DNA of 64,000 nucleotides from Rhizobium viscosum. Its GTDB lineage: Bacteria > Pseudomonadota > Alphaproteobacteria > Rhizobiales > Rhizobiaceae. The DNA lies in assembly GCF_014873945.1 (NCBI RefSeq), contig NZ_JADBEC010000001.1, positions 2,150,001-2,214,000 on the forward strand, given 5' to 3'. A program made the translations under genes and the position numbers. Of the stretch, positions 9,091 through 17,197 are shown one piece after another (the first letter of the stretch is position 1; every line of letters starts with the position of its first letter). The notes beneath the pieces were generated by a model. The model had not been told where the DNA came from. It did no database searches and saw only the letters and a program-made list of their open reading frames with translations.

Positions 9091-10911
9091 ATGGCACTTC
9101 GCAACATCGCGATCATCGCGCACGTTGACCATGGCAAAACGACCCTCGTCGACGAGCTCCTGAAACAGTCCGGTTCGTTCCGCGAGAACCAGCGCGTTGC
9201 AGAACGTGTGATGGACTCGAACGATCTCGAAAAGGAACGCGGCATCACCATTCTCGCCAAGGCGACCTCGGTCGAATGGAAGGGTGTCCGCATCAACATC
9301 GTCGACACCCCCGGCCACGCCGACTTCGGCGGTGAAGTCGAGCGCATTCTCTCGATGGTGGATGGCGCGATCGTTCTGGTCGATTCCTCCGAAGGCCCGA
9401 TGCCGCAGACGAAGTTCGTCGTCTCCAAGGCTCTGAAGGTCGGCCTTCGCCCGATCGTCGCGATCAACAAGATCGACCGTCCCGACGGCCGCCACGAAGA
9501 AGTCATCAACGAAGTCTTCGACCTCTTTGCAAATCTCGATGCGACCGACGAACAGCTCGACTTCCCGATCATGTACGGTTCGGGCCGCGACGGCTGGATG
9601 AACGTCAATCCCGAGGGTCCGAAGGACGAGGGCCTTGCGCCGCTTCTCGATCTGGTTCTCAAGCATGTTCCGGAGCCGACTGTCGAAGAAGGTCCGTTCC
9701 GCATGATCGGCACCATCCTCGAAGCCAACCCCTTCCTTGGCCGTATCATCACCGGCCGTATCGCATCGGGCTCGATCAAGCCGAACCAGTCCGTCAAGGT
9801 TCTCGGTCAGGACGGGAAGCTCATCGAAACCGGTCGTATTTCCAAGATCCTCGCTTTCCGCGGCATCGAACGTCAGCCGATCGACGATGCGCAGGCGGGC
9901 GACATCGTCGCCATCGCCGGCCTCTCCAAGGGTACTGTCGCCGACACATTCTGCGATCCGTCGGTCGCGGAAGCCATGAAGGCGCAGCCGATCGATCCGC
10001 CGACGGTCACCATGTCCTTCATCGTCAACGACAGCCCGCTCGCAGGCACCGAAGGCGACAAGGTGACGAGCCGCGTCATCCGCGACCGTCTCTTCAAGGA
10101 AGCCGAAGGCAACGTCGCCCTGAAGATCGAAGAAGCCGAAGGCAAGGATTCGTTCTACGTGTCCGGCCGCGGTGAACTTCAGCTCGCCGTTCTCATCGAA
10201 ACCATGCGTCGTGAAGGTTTCGAACTTGCCGTATCGCGTCCGCGTGTCGTGATGCACAAGGACGAAAACGGCCAGCTTCTGGAGCCGATCGAAGAAGTCG
10301 TCATCGACGTCGACGAAGAGCATTCCGGTGTCGTCGTCCAGAAAATGTCCGAGCGCAAGGCTGAAATGGCCGAGCTGCGTCCGTCGGGCGGCAACCGTCT
10401 TCGCCTGCGTTTCTACGCGCCGACCCGCGGCCTGATCGGCTACCAGTCGGAACTGCTGACGGATACGCGTGGTACGGCGATCATGAACCGCCTGTTCCAC
10501 GACTACCAGCCCTACAAGGGTGTGATCGGTGGCCGCGTCAACGGCGTGCTACTCGCCAACGGTTCCGGCGAAGCCGTCGCCTATGCAATGTTCAACCTGG
10601 AAGATCGCGGCCCGATGATCATCGAGCCGGGCGAAAAGGTCTATGCCGGCATGATCATCGGCATCCATTCGCGCGACAACGACCTTGAAGTGAACGTCCT
10701 GAAGGGCAAGCAGCTCACCAACATCCGCGCCGCCGGCAAGGATGAAGCGGTGAAGCTGACGCCGCCGATCCGCATGACGCTTGATCGTGCTCTCTCCTGG
10801 ATCCAGGACGACGAGTTGATGGAAGTGACGCCGAAGAACATTCGCCTGCGCAAGATGTATCTCGATGCCAACGACCGCAAGCGTTTCGAAAAGTCCAAGG
10901 CGGCCCTCTAA
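9091..10911 (+). CDS. typA: translational GTPase TypA/BipA
   Basis: A ribosome-associated GTPase of the EF-G superfamily needed for ribosome assembly and stress or cold adaptation. All G motifs are present: AHVDHGKTT (10-18), DTPGHADF (from 72) and NKID (126-129). The switch I block includes EKERGITI. At 606 residues it has the usual length, with domain II, the EF-G III/V-like domains and the BipA-specific C-terminal domain. Strong codon bias suggests high expression. It is monocistronic with a clear terminator. Confidence 0.97.
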   Translation: MALRNIAIIAHVDHGKTTLVDELLKQSGSFRENQRVAERVMDSNDLEKERGITILAKATSVEWKGVRINIVDTPGHADFGGEVERILSMVDGAIVLVDSSEGPMPQTKFVVSKALKVGLRPIVAINKIDRPDGRHEEVINEVFDLFANLDATDEQLDFPIMYGSGRDGWMNVNPEGPKDEGLAPLLDLVLKHVPEPTVEEGPFRMIGTILEANPFLGRIITGRIASGSIKPNQSVKVLGQDGKLIETGRISKILAFRGIERQPIDDAQAGDIVAIAGLSKGTVADTFCDPSVAEAMKAQPIDPPTVTMSFIVNDSPLAGTEGDKVTSRVIRDRLFKEAEGNVALKIEEAEGKDSFYVSGRGELQLAVLIETMRREGFELAVSRPRVVMHKDENGQLLEPIEEVVIDVDEEHSGVVVQKMSERKAEMAELRPSGGNRLRLRFYAPTRGLIGYQSELLTDTRGTAIMNRLFHDYQPYKGVIGGRVNGVLLANGSGEAVAYAMFNLEDRGPMIIEPGEKVYAGMIIGIHSRDNDLEVNVLKGKQLTNIRAAGKDEAVKLTPPIRMTLDRALSWIQDDELMEVTPKNIRLRKMYLDANDRKRFEKSKAAL

Positions 10912-10930
10912 GAGCCTGAAGCCTTCCCTT

Positions 10931-10960
10931 AAAACCCCGGCCTTCGCGCCGGGGTTTTTT
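10931..10960 (+). terminator. rho-independent terminator of typA
   Basis: AACCCCGG (10933-10940) and CCGGGGTT (10950-10957 region) form a GC-rich stem with loop CCTTCGCG, followed by TTTTTT. It is a classic intrinsic terminator 20 bp after the stop. Confidence 0.95.
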
Positions 10961-11109
10961 ATTGTGCGCTGCGTCGATTCCGGCTTGTGACAATCGTTAA
11001 AAAAGCGTTAAAATTTCGTTGTCGTCCACATATCAAGTCTGTGGGCAATCGATCACGATGCGGTTGTCGCATATGGTTAATTGCCTCCGGCAGGACCAGA
11101 GTAAGCGTT

Positions 11110-11616
11110 ATGAAGACGTTGTCGATCGATGTCCGGCGGGCTGAACCGCATGATGCCCGAGCCATTTCGGAAGCCCATCGGCTTTCCTGGCAGCATACTT
11201 ATGCGGGCATCATTCCGCATCGTGCTCTGACCCAGATGATCGAGCGCCGCGGTGAAAACTGGTGGCGCAAGGCCACTCGCGGCCCGGCGACATTGCTCGT
11301 TTTGGATGTGGCGGGGACCGTCGCTGGTTATGCAACCCTCGGCCTTAATCGCGCCCGCGCACTGCCTCAGGAAGGCGAAATCTACGAGCTTTATCTGCGC
11401 CCGGAATATCAGGGTATCGGCCTCGGCAAGCTGCTTTTCGGCGAAGCCCGGCGGCTTTTGAAGTCTCTGGGCTGCAACGGTATGGTTGTCTGGTGCCTGG
11501 AAGAAAATGAAACGGCCGCTGACTTTTATCGCGACCATGGCGGAATCGATTTCTGCGAAGGTATGGAAAACTTCGACCATAAGCAGATCAAAAAGATCGG
11601 CTTCATCTGGAATTGA
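11110..11616 (+). CDS. GNAT family N-acetyltransferase
   Basis: A 168-residue acetyl-CoA-dependent acetyltransferase. The GNAT core has the acetyl-CoA pyrophosphate loop in YQGIGLGKLLF (matching Q/RxxGxG/A), preceded by EIYELYLRPE and followed by GCNGMVVWCLEENETAADFY. I chose ATG 11110 (MKTLSIDVRRAEP); upstream in-frame starts add a basic, poorly coding stretch. Resemblance to RimI-like or small-molecule acetyltransferases does not settle the substrate. Confidence 0.85.
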   Translation: MKTLSIDVRRAEPHDARAISEAHRLSWQHTYAGIIPHRALTQMIERRGENWWRKATRGPATLLVLDVAGTVAGYATLGLNRARALPQEGEIYELYLRPEYQGIGLGKLLFGEARRLLKSLGCNGMVVWCLEENETAADFYRDHGGIDFCEGMENFDHKQIKKIGFIWN

Positions 11617-11669
11617 TTGCAGGTGCCGCAGCCTCGCATCCTTTGTTAGAAAAACTATATATTCTGGCC

Positions 11670-11699
11670 GCCTCGCATATTAAGCAATGCTTGCGAGGC
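11670..11699. other. hairpin between the GNAT gene and ppa
   Basis: GCCTCGCA (11670-11677) pairs with TGCGAGGC (11692-11699). The loop contains a competing AAGCA/TGCTT pair, and GCCTCGCAT also occurs directly repeated about 40 bp upstream. There is no T-run on either strand. It may be a leader structure of ppa or a weak terminator. Confidence 0.45.
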
Positions 11700-11764
11700 A
11701 TGTTGCGTTGCGTCATGAAACCGATTAACTGGCTTCGAGCAATTCAACCTCCCGGGAGTTTCCT

Positions 11765-12301
11765 ATGCGCATCGATGCCGTTTCAATCGGTAAGAATCCA
11801 CCTGAAGACGTCAATGTCATCGTCGAGGTTCCGGTCGGCGGTCATCCGATCAAGTATGAAATGGACAAGGAAGCCGGCACACTGGTCGTCGATCGTTTCC
11901 TCTACACGCCGATGACCTATCCGGGGAACTACGGTTTCGTACCGCACACGCTGTCGGAAGATGGCGACCCGATCGACGTGCTGATCGCCAGCACCCGTCC
12001 GCTGGTTCCGGGCTGCGTCATCAATGTCCGCCCGATCGGCGTTCTGAAGATGGAAGACAATTCCGGCAAGGACGAGAAGATCATCGCCGTCCCCTCGCCG
12101 AAGCTGACGCTGCGCTATGAGAAGGTCAAGGATTATACCGACCTTCCGGAAATCACGCTGAAGCAGATCGAGCACTTCTTCGAGCACTACAAGGATCTCG
12201 AGCCTGGCAAGTGGGTAAAGATCTATGGCTGGGGCGATTCCAAGGAGGCGGGCGAACTGATCCTCGAAGCCATCGCGCGTGCCAAGAAAGAAAAGGCCTG
12301 A
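11765..12301 (+). CDS. ppa: inorganic pyrophosphatase (family I)
   Basis: Hydrolyses pyrophosphate to phosphate in the cytoplasm, pulling biosynthetic reactions forward. It has 178 residues, normal for bacterial family I. The signature DGDPIDVLI starts at Asp66, giving Asp66 and Asp71 as metal ligands, and [10 protein letters not shown] carries the next acidic ligand near residue 103. GGGAG precedes the ATG at a good distance. It is monocistronic; a rhizobial palindromic element follows the stop. Confidence 0.97.
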   Translation: MRIDAVSIGKNPPEDVNVIVEVPVGGHPIKYEMDKEAGTLVVDRFLYTPMTYPGNYGFVPHTLSEDGDPIDVLIASTRPLVPGCVINVRPIGVLKMEDNSGKDEKIIAVPSPKLTLRYEKVKDYTDLPEITLKQIEHFFEHYKDLEPGKWVKIYGWGDSKEAGELILEAIARAKKEKA

Positions 12302-12312
12302 TCCAGCCTTTA

Positions 12313-12357
12313 CGCAATTCCAGACGCAAAACCGGTGCACAGTTTTTTGGAATTGCT
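12313..12357. repeat. rhizobial palindromic intergenic element
   Basis: GCAATTCCA (12314-12322) and TGGAATTGC (12348-12356) form the outer arms. AAAACCGGTGCACAGTTTT sits inside as a nested inverted repeat. From general knowledge, this outer-arm/AAAACCG/TTTT arrangement is a frequent intergenic palindrome in Rhizobium and Agrobacterium chromosomes. It fills the whole gap between the convergent ppa and DUF167 genes, and the TTTTTT next to the stem could also help termination from ppa. Confidence 0.7.
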
Positions 12358-12669
12358 TTAGCCGAATAGCGTTTCGAGCTTGTTGATCAAATCCTCCGGG
12401 TCTCCATCGATCCGGAGGATTTTTTTGCGCGACGTATCGCCGGAAGCAAGGCTGACCGAGGACTTGGCAATACCCAAAGACTTGGCGACGAGCGCTATGA
12501 GGGCCTTGTTGGCTTTTCCCTTTTCCGGGACGGCGGTGACGCGCGCCTTCAAGAGCGTACCGCCTTCGCCATCTGGTTCGATACCGTCGATGGTATCCCG
12601 CCCGCCATTCGGCGTCAGCCGTACGGCAAGACGTATGTGATCACCGGAAAGCTTCCAGGGGCGGTTCAA
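12358..12669 (-). CDS. DUF167 (YggU family) protein
   Basis: A 103-residue soluble protein of the DUF167/YggU family. The family core is visible in [19 protein letters not shown] and in [18 protein letters not shown] followed by [16 protein letters not shown]. Biochemical function is unestablished. It overlaps the upstream yggT-like gene by four bases (ATGA at 12666-12669), so the two are translationally coupled, a pairing common in proteobacteria. Confidence 0.9.
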   Translation of the reverse strand: MNRPWKLSGDHIRLAVRLTPNGGRDTIDGIEPDGEGGTLLKARVTAVPEKGKANKALIALVAKSLGIAKSSVSLASGDTSRKKILRIDGDPEDLINKLETLFG

Positions 12670-12980
12670 ACGACCAGCGAGTATAGGAAGGGCTTGATCG
12701 GATTATTGAGTATGGCCTGTATGAATATGATGATGAGCAGCAGAATAATCGGAGAGATGTCGATGCCGCCCAAATTGGGCAGAAAGCGGCGTATGGGCCG
12801 CAACGCGGGTTCAGTCGCGTTATAGAAGAAACTGCCCAACTGGTTCACAAACTGGTTGTTCGAATTGATGACGTTGAATGCGTACAGCCATGAAAAAATG
12901 GCGCTGGCAATGATCACGTACCAATAGAGGTTCAAAGCCACATCGATGATTAGAAATATGGCCTGAAGAATTCCCGCCAT
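12666..12980 (-). CDS. YggT family membrane protein
   Basis: A 104-residue inner-membrane protein with two strongly hydrophobic segments (about 4-28 and 76-97) separated by [23 protein letters not shown], the YggT family (PF02325) hallmark. I chose ATG 12980 ([11 protein letters not shown]); an in-frame start at 13055 adds an unconserved-looking tail. YggT proteins are linked to osmotic stress or membrane organisation, but the mechanism is unknown. Coupled to the DUF167 gene downstream. Confidence 0.88.
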   Translation of the reverse strand: MAGILQAIFLIIDVALNLYWYVIIASAIFSWLYAFNVINSNNQFVNQLGSFFYNATEPALRPIRRFLPNLGGIDISPIILLLIIIFIQAILNNPIKPFLYSLVV

Positions 12981-13119
12981 TACCGTCTCCAGTTCGTTGT
13001 TGACAGATATGTAGACATTGGCGATTAAACGAGCAAGGGCTGTGTGGAGACGCATGGCAAATCATGTTTAACGGGTCGCTTTGCCGGCAATTCCGCGCCC
13101 GTCTTCTCGGAAAAGCTTC

Positions 13120-14364
13120 ATGTCGCTTTCGTCCACCGGAGACCGTTTTGCCGCGTTCCGGCATCCGTCTTACACGCGCTTCTTTTTTGCGAAGTTCCTG
13201 CTTTCCTTCTCGCAGCAGATCGTCAGCGTCGCGGTTGGCTGGCAAATGTACGACCAGACCGGGAGTGCTATCTATCTCGGTCTGATCGGGCTTGTGCAGT
13301 TCCTGCCGTCTCTCGTGCTGATCCTTGTCACCGGCTCGGTGGCCGATCGGCATAATCGCCGCGCCATTGCCTCGATCTGCTCACTCGTCAGCGCGCTCTG
13401 CACGCTCGCGTTGCTCGGAATGACGATCACCGGCAGCTTTTCACCGATCCCAGTCTTCATCGTGCTTTTGGTCTTCGGCATCGAGCGGGCGTTCATGACG
13501 CCGGCCGTGCAGTCGCTTGCGCCGAACCTCGTGCCGGAGAAGGATCTCTCCAATGCGATCGCATGGAATTCGTCCTCCTGGCAGCTGGCGGCCATCACCG
13601 GCCCCGTGCTCGGCGGTCTGCTTTATGGCGTCAGCGCTTCGACGGCCTATATGGTCGCTGTCATCTTTTCTGCACTCGGCGCGATCCTGCTCTACATGAT
13701 CCCCAAGCCGCCGCAAAAGACGACGGGCGAGGCCAGGAGCTGGGACATGATCCTCGGCGGTTTCCGCTATATCCGGGAAGAGAAAGTCGTACTTGGCGCC
13801 ATCTCGCTCGATCTCTTCGCCGTTTTGCTTGGCGGCGCTACCGCACTGATGCCGATCTTTGCGCGCGATATACTCACACTTGGGCCTTGGGGGCTCGGCC
13901 TGCTGCGCTCGGCGCCGGGTGTGGGCGCCATCATCATGGCGATCTTCCTTGCTGCCTATCCGCTGAAGCATAGGGCCGGCCTGTATATGTTCATCGGGGT
14001 TGCGATTTTCGGCCTCGGCACGATCGTGTTCGGCTTCTCGACCAATACTGAGGTTTCCATCGCAGCGCTCGCCATCATGGGCGCTGCGGATATGATCTCC
14101 GTTTATGTCCGCGAGAGCCTGATCGCGCTCTGGACGCCGGACCACCTGCGCGGCCGCGTCAACGCGGTCAATACGGTCTTTGTCGGCGCGTCCAACGAGC
14201 TCGGTGAGTTCCGGGCGGGCACCATGGCCTCGGTCTTCGGTGCGGTTCCGGCCGTCATTGTCGGCGGCGTCGGTACGCTCGCCGTAGCCGCCATCTGGGC
14301 AAACGGTTTTCCGAAGCTCAGGAAGATCGATACGCTCGACGCGCCTATACGAGAAGTGGTGTAG
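13120..14364 (+). CDS. MFS transporter (EntS/MFS_3-like)
   Basis: A 414-residue major facilitator with about 12 membrane segments. Family features include the N-terminal FRHPSYTRFFFAKFLLSFSQQ and GSVADRHNRR (the loop 2-3 motif). The arrangement resembles the EntS-like exporters, which expel small molecules such as siderophores. The start at ATG 13120 (MSLSSTGDRF) is preferred over 13081 by fit to the family N-terminus. Its last 20 bases overlap the convergent amidotransferase gene. Substrate unknown. Confidence 0.85.
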   Translation: MSLSSTGDRFAAFRHPSYTRFFFAKFLLSFSQQIVSVAVGWQMYDQTGSAIYLGLIGLVQFLPSLVLILVTGSVADRHNRRAIASICSLVSALCTLALLGMTITGSFSPIPVFIVLLVFGIERAFMTPAVQSLAPNLVPEKDLSNAIAWNSSSWQLAAITGPVLGGLLYGVSASTAYMVAVIFSALGAILLYMIPKPPQKTTGEARSWDMILGGFRYIREEKVVLGAISLDLFAVLLGGATALMPIFARDILTLGPWGLGLLRSAPGVGAIIMAIFLAAYPLKHRAGLYMFIGVAIFGLGTIVFGFSTNTEVSIAALAIMGAADMISVYVRESLIALWTPDHLRGRVNAVNTVFVGASNELGEFRAGTMASVFGAVPAVIVGGVGTLAVAAIWANGFPKLRKIDTLDAPIREVV

Positions 14365-15094
14365 TGGCGGCTGCCGTCTTCCCTTCGAAGACGATATCCA
14401 GGAAGTCATCGAGCCACGCTTTAAGCGGCGCATCGAACAGCATGCGGCCTTCCAGATGTTCGCGTCCCTGCTGCGCGTTCGGCAGGATGAAGCGATGCGC
14501 GCCGTGCACGACCCAGCGATGCATCATCACCCGCGTCAGCTCCGCATGGAATTGCAGGCCCCAGGCATTGTCGTTGTAGCGGAAGGCCTGGTTGGGATAG
14601 GCGTCGCCGGACGCCAGCAACTCGGCGCCATGCGGCAGTTCGAATCCTTCCCGGTGGAAGTGATAGACCATTTTCGGCCAGCGCATCAGCCGCCGGCCCC
14701 TTTCGGTCGTATGCAGCGGATACCAGCCGATCTCTGTCGATCCGTCACAATTGGCCGCAACCTTGCTGCCGAGCTTTCGCGCCAGCATCTGCGCGCCAAG
14801 GCATATACCGAGATAGGGCCGGTTTTCCTTGAGCGGCACTTCCAGCCAGTCGATCTCCGCCTTGACGAATTCTTCTGGGTCATTGGCGCTCATCGGGCCG
14901 CCGAAAATCACCGCGCCGGCATGGTTTTCAAGGGTGCAAGGTAGGGGATCACCAAGGGCGGGGCGACGGATATCGAGATCATAACCTTTCCCGACGAGAA
15001 GCTGGCCGACACGACCGGGGCTGGAGCGCTCCTGATGAAGAATGATGAGAACAGGGCGCCTGTCGCGTCTCACGCTTCTGTCAGTCAGCGTCAT
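14345..15094 (-). CDS. class I glutamine amidotransferase-like protein
   Basis: A 249-residue GATase1 domain resembling the amidotransferase part of GuaA, standing alone. The nucleophile elbow LGICLGAQ gives Cys98; LQFHAE supplies the histidine and glutamate of the triad. Such proteins are annotated as glutamine amidotransferases of unknown acceptor, or as gamma-glutamyl hydrolase-like. Both ends overlap neighbours: 20 bp with the convergent MFS gene and 14 bp with the co-directional TerB gene. Confidence 0.87.
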   Translation of the reverse strand: MTLTDRSVRRDRRPVLIILHQERSSPGRVGQLLVGKGYDLDIRRPALGDPLPCTLENHAGAVIFGGPMSANDPEEFVKAEIDWLEVPLKENRPYLGICLGAQMLARKLGSKVAANCDGSTEIGWYPLHTTERGRRLMRWPKMVYHFHREGFELPHGAELLASGDAYPNQAFRYNDNAWGLQFHAELTRVMMHRWVVHGAHRFILPNAQQGREHLEGRMLFDAPLKAWLDDFLDIVFEGKTAAATTPLLV

Positions 15095-15566
15095 CCTGCA
15101 CCACCTGTGCGTTTGTCACCCGTGCTGCCGCCTCCTGCCGCTTCTGAATACGCTCACGAGAGGACACTCCCAGGAGATCGGCGATCCGCCAGATCACATG
15201 GTCTTCCATTTCGCTGCGCTCGCCATCGGCATAGACGATATCCCAGAGAATGCCGATCAACTCCAGACGCTGCTCGGTATTGAGATGTCTCTTTAGATCG
15301 GAGGTGAAGCGGAAATAATCAACTGCCGTGCTTTCGGCTTCCAGCCCCGCGGCCATCAAGGCGTCGAGCTGTTTGCCATCGAGCGCATATTGCTCCTTCA
15401 GGAGCTTGCGCAGCCGCTTCTTTTCGCTGTCCTTGATCTGGCCGTCGGCCTCCATGACCTGCATACAGAGTGCAGCAACTGCGATGCGCGGGTCATCGGG
15501 GGCAAAGCCTGCTTTGGGGCGGTCGGCGGTCAGATTCTGGAAGAATGCCTGAAAGCGTTCGAACAT
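15081..15566 (-). CDS. TerB family (tellurite-resistance-like) protein
   Basis: A 161-residue all-helical protein with the TerB domain. It has two repeated acidic helix-turn segments, QVMEADGQIKDSEKKRLRKL and WDIVYADGERSEMEDHVI, which carry the family's metal-binding-like aspartates and glutamates. TerB domains occur in stress and membrane contexts; tellurite resistance itself is not implied. It sits 17 bp after hemY and overlaps the next gene by 14 bp, so it is probably co-transcribed with the haem genes. Confidence 0.87.
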   Translation of the reverse strand: MFERFQAFFQNLTADRPKAGFAPDDPRIAVAALCMQVMEADGQIKDSEKKRLRKLLKEQYALDGKQLDALMAAGLEAESTAVDYFRFTSDLKRHLNTEQRLELIGILWDIVYADGERSEMEDHVIWRIADLLGVSSRERIQKRQEAAARVTNAQVVQDDAD

Positions 15567-15583
15567 GCGGTTTTTGTTCCATT

Positions 15584-17197
15584 TCAGAAAAGGCGGAGCC
15601 GTGTCTTGGGTTCCGGTTCCATCTTGGGATCGCGGACACCAGGATCGTCCGGCAGGCGGCCAAAGAAGGGTTTTGGTTCAGAAGCGGCAGGAACCGGCCG
15701 GGGAGTGGACGGTTCGGCAGCTTTTGCCGGTGCGGGTGCCGGAGTTGCCGGGCGCACGGCTTCGGCAATCGTCGCTGCCCGTTCCAGCTCGATGATGCGG
15801 TGGTCGTTAACCACGCTTTCCGGCCGGGTTTCTCGCAGCGGCGGCAGGGTCTTCAGCGCTGTTTCGATCGAAGTGGTCGACCCTTCCTCGACGGGGCCTT
15901 CGAGCTGGCCGAAAGGCGCCTTCCACTCGAAAGCGTCGAGACGGCCAGTTACCGGCGAGACCGGCAGCCACTTGTCGGAAACGAAACCATCGGCAACCCA
16001 GGCCGGATCACGCGGCGCCTTCAGCGCCTGTGCCAGCCAATGGCGCACGCGTCCCTGATCGCCGGTCTCCGCTTCCTCGATATCTGCAAGCAACAGGAAG
16101 GCCGCCTCGCGGGGCTCGATACGGGCAGCAGCCTCCGCCTTGGCGCCGGCCTTGGAGAATTCCTGCGCATCGAGCGCTGCATGTGCGACGATGAGGAGAG
16201 ATTCGACATTGTTCGGCCGCATGCCTTCCAGCCGCTCGGCGCGCTTCAGGCGATCAAGCGTTGAATCGCCGCTGCGGGCGCGGACATAAACGCGGCCGAT
16301 CTCCGGGTGAGGTCCGGCCTTCCACGCCTGTTCGAGTATGGATGCTGCCTTGCGGATGCCGCCTTCGCGGAACAGCGCCTTTGCGGCAATCAGGGCGGCG
16401 GGTACAAAATCCACCGACAGCTTCAGCGCCTGCAAGGCATCGTCGCGGGCGCCGGCGGGATTGCTTTCCAGCTTGTCATCCGCACGGGCAGTCAGCAGCA
16501 CGGCATGCAGGCGGTTTGCTTCGGCCTTTTCAACGACCTTGGCGGCCTTCTGCTGTTCCAGTAGGCGGATGGCGTCATCCCAGCGACCGGACTGGCTGCG
16601 ATATTCGAGCGTCGCCTGCGCGGCCCAAGGCAGGTAAGGCGCGTTATCGGCGGCCTTTTCGGCGTACTGGCGGGCAGCTTCGTTGGCACCGAGGCGCTTG
16701 GCCTCCAGGTAAAGACCGCGCAGCCCGAGCTCCCGCGTCTCTGGGTCGTTGGCCATGGCTTCGAACTTGGAGCGTGCCTCGTCGTAGCGACCTTCGATGA
16801 GAGCGGCCTGTGCTTCGAGAAGATTGATCAGCGGTTCCTGATCGGCGCGGATGAGGCCGCGCGAGCGGGCAGCCATCTTGCGGGCGAGCAGGGCATTGCC
16901 TGCGCCGGCGGCGATCAGGCCGGTCGACAGGGCTTGATAGCCACGGTCACGCTTACGGGCGCGAAAAAAGCGTGTCACCGAATGTGGAGAGGTCCAGACG
17001 AGGCGGATGAACCACCAGGCGACCATGACAGCGGCGATCAGCGCGATGATGGCGCTTGCCGCGACGATCAGCTTGGTCTGGTAAATCTGGCCTTCCCAGA
17101 TCAGCGACAGATCGCCGGGGCGATCGGCAAGCCAGGAGAAACCATAGGCGAGAACGAGGACGAGGAGCGCGAAGATAACCAGGCGGACCATACTCAT
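15584..17197 (-). CDS. hemY: HemY-like TPR membrane protein
   Basis: The 537-residue product starts MSMVRLVIFALLVLVLAYGF, a first membrane segment, with a second at about 40-63, followed by the HemY_N domain and then TPR-like helical repeats (about 120-400). The last 100 residues are proline/alanine-rich and probably disordered. Proteobacterial HemY of this type is linked genetically to haem synthesis, though its activity is unsettled; it is not the Gram-positive oxidase of the same name. ATG 17197 overlaps the previous stop (ATGA), indicating translational coupling. Confidence 0.88.
   Translation of the reverse strand: MSMVRLVIFALLVLVLAYGFSWLADRPGDLSLIWEGQIYQTKLIVAASAIIALIAAVMVAWWFIRLVWTSPHSVTRFFRARKRDRGYQALSTGLIAAGAGNALLARKMAARSRGLIRADQEPLINLLEAQAALIEGRYDEARSKFEAMANDPETRELGLRGLYLEAKRLGANEAARQYAEKAADNAPYLPWAAQATLEYRSQSGRWDDAIRLLEQQKAAKVVEKAEANRLHAVLLTARADDKLESNPAGARDDALQALKLSVDFVPAALIAAKALFREGGIRKAASILEQAWKAGPHPEIGRVYVRARSGDSTLDRLKRAERLEGMRPNNVESLLIVAHAALDAQEFSKAGAKAEAAARIEPREAAFLLLADIEEAETGDQGRVRHWLAQALKAPRDPAWVADGFVSDKWLPVSPVTGRLDAFEWKAPFGQLEGPVEEGSTTSIETALKTLPPLRETRPESVVNDHRIIELERAATIAEAVRPATPAPAPAKAAEPSTPRPVPAASEPKPFFGRLPDDPGVRDPKMEPEPKTRLRLF

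Noticed and set aside
9082..10500. A 472-codon minus-strand frame, and similar long frames opposite mdh, lpdA, atpD and sucB
   Set aside because: All lie opposite highly expressed core genes with strong third-position GC bias; none has a credible start signal or domain.
15081..15566. Tellurite resistance operon
   Set aside because: Only a single TerB-domain protein is present, without terACDEZ neighbours.
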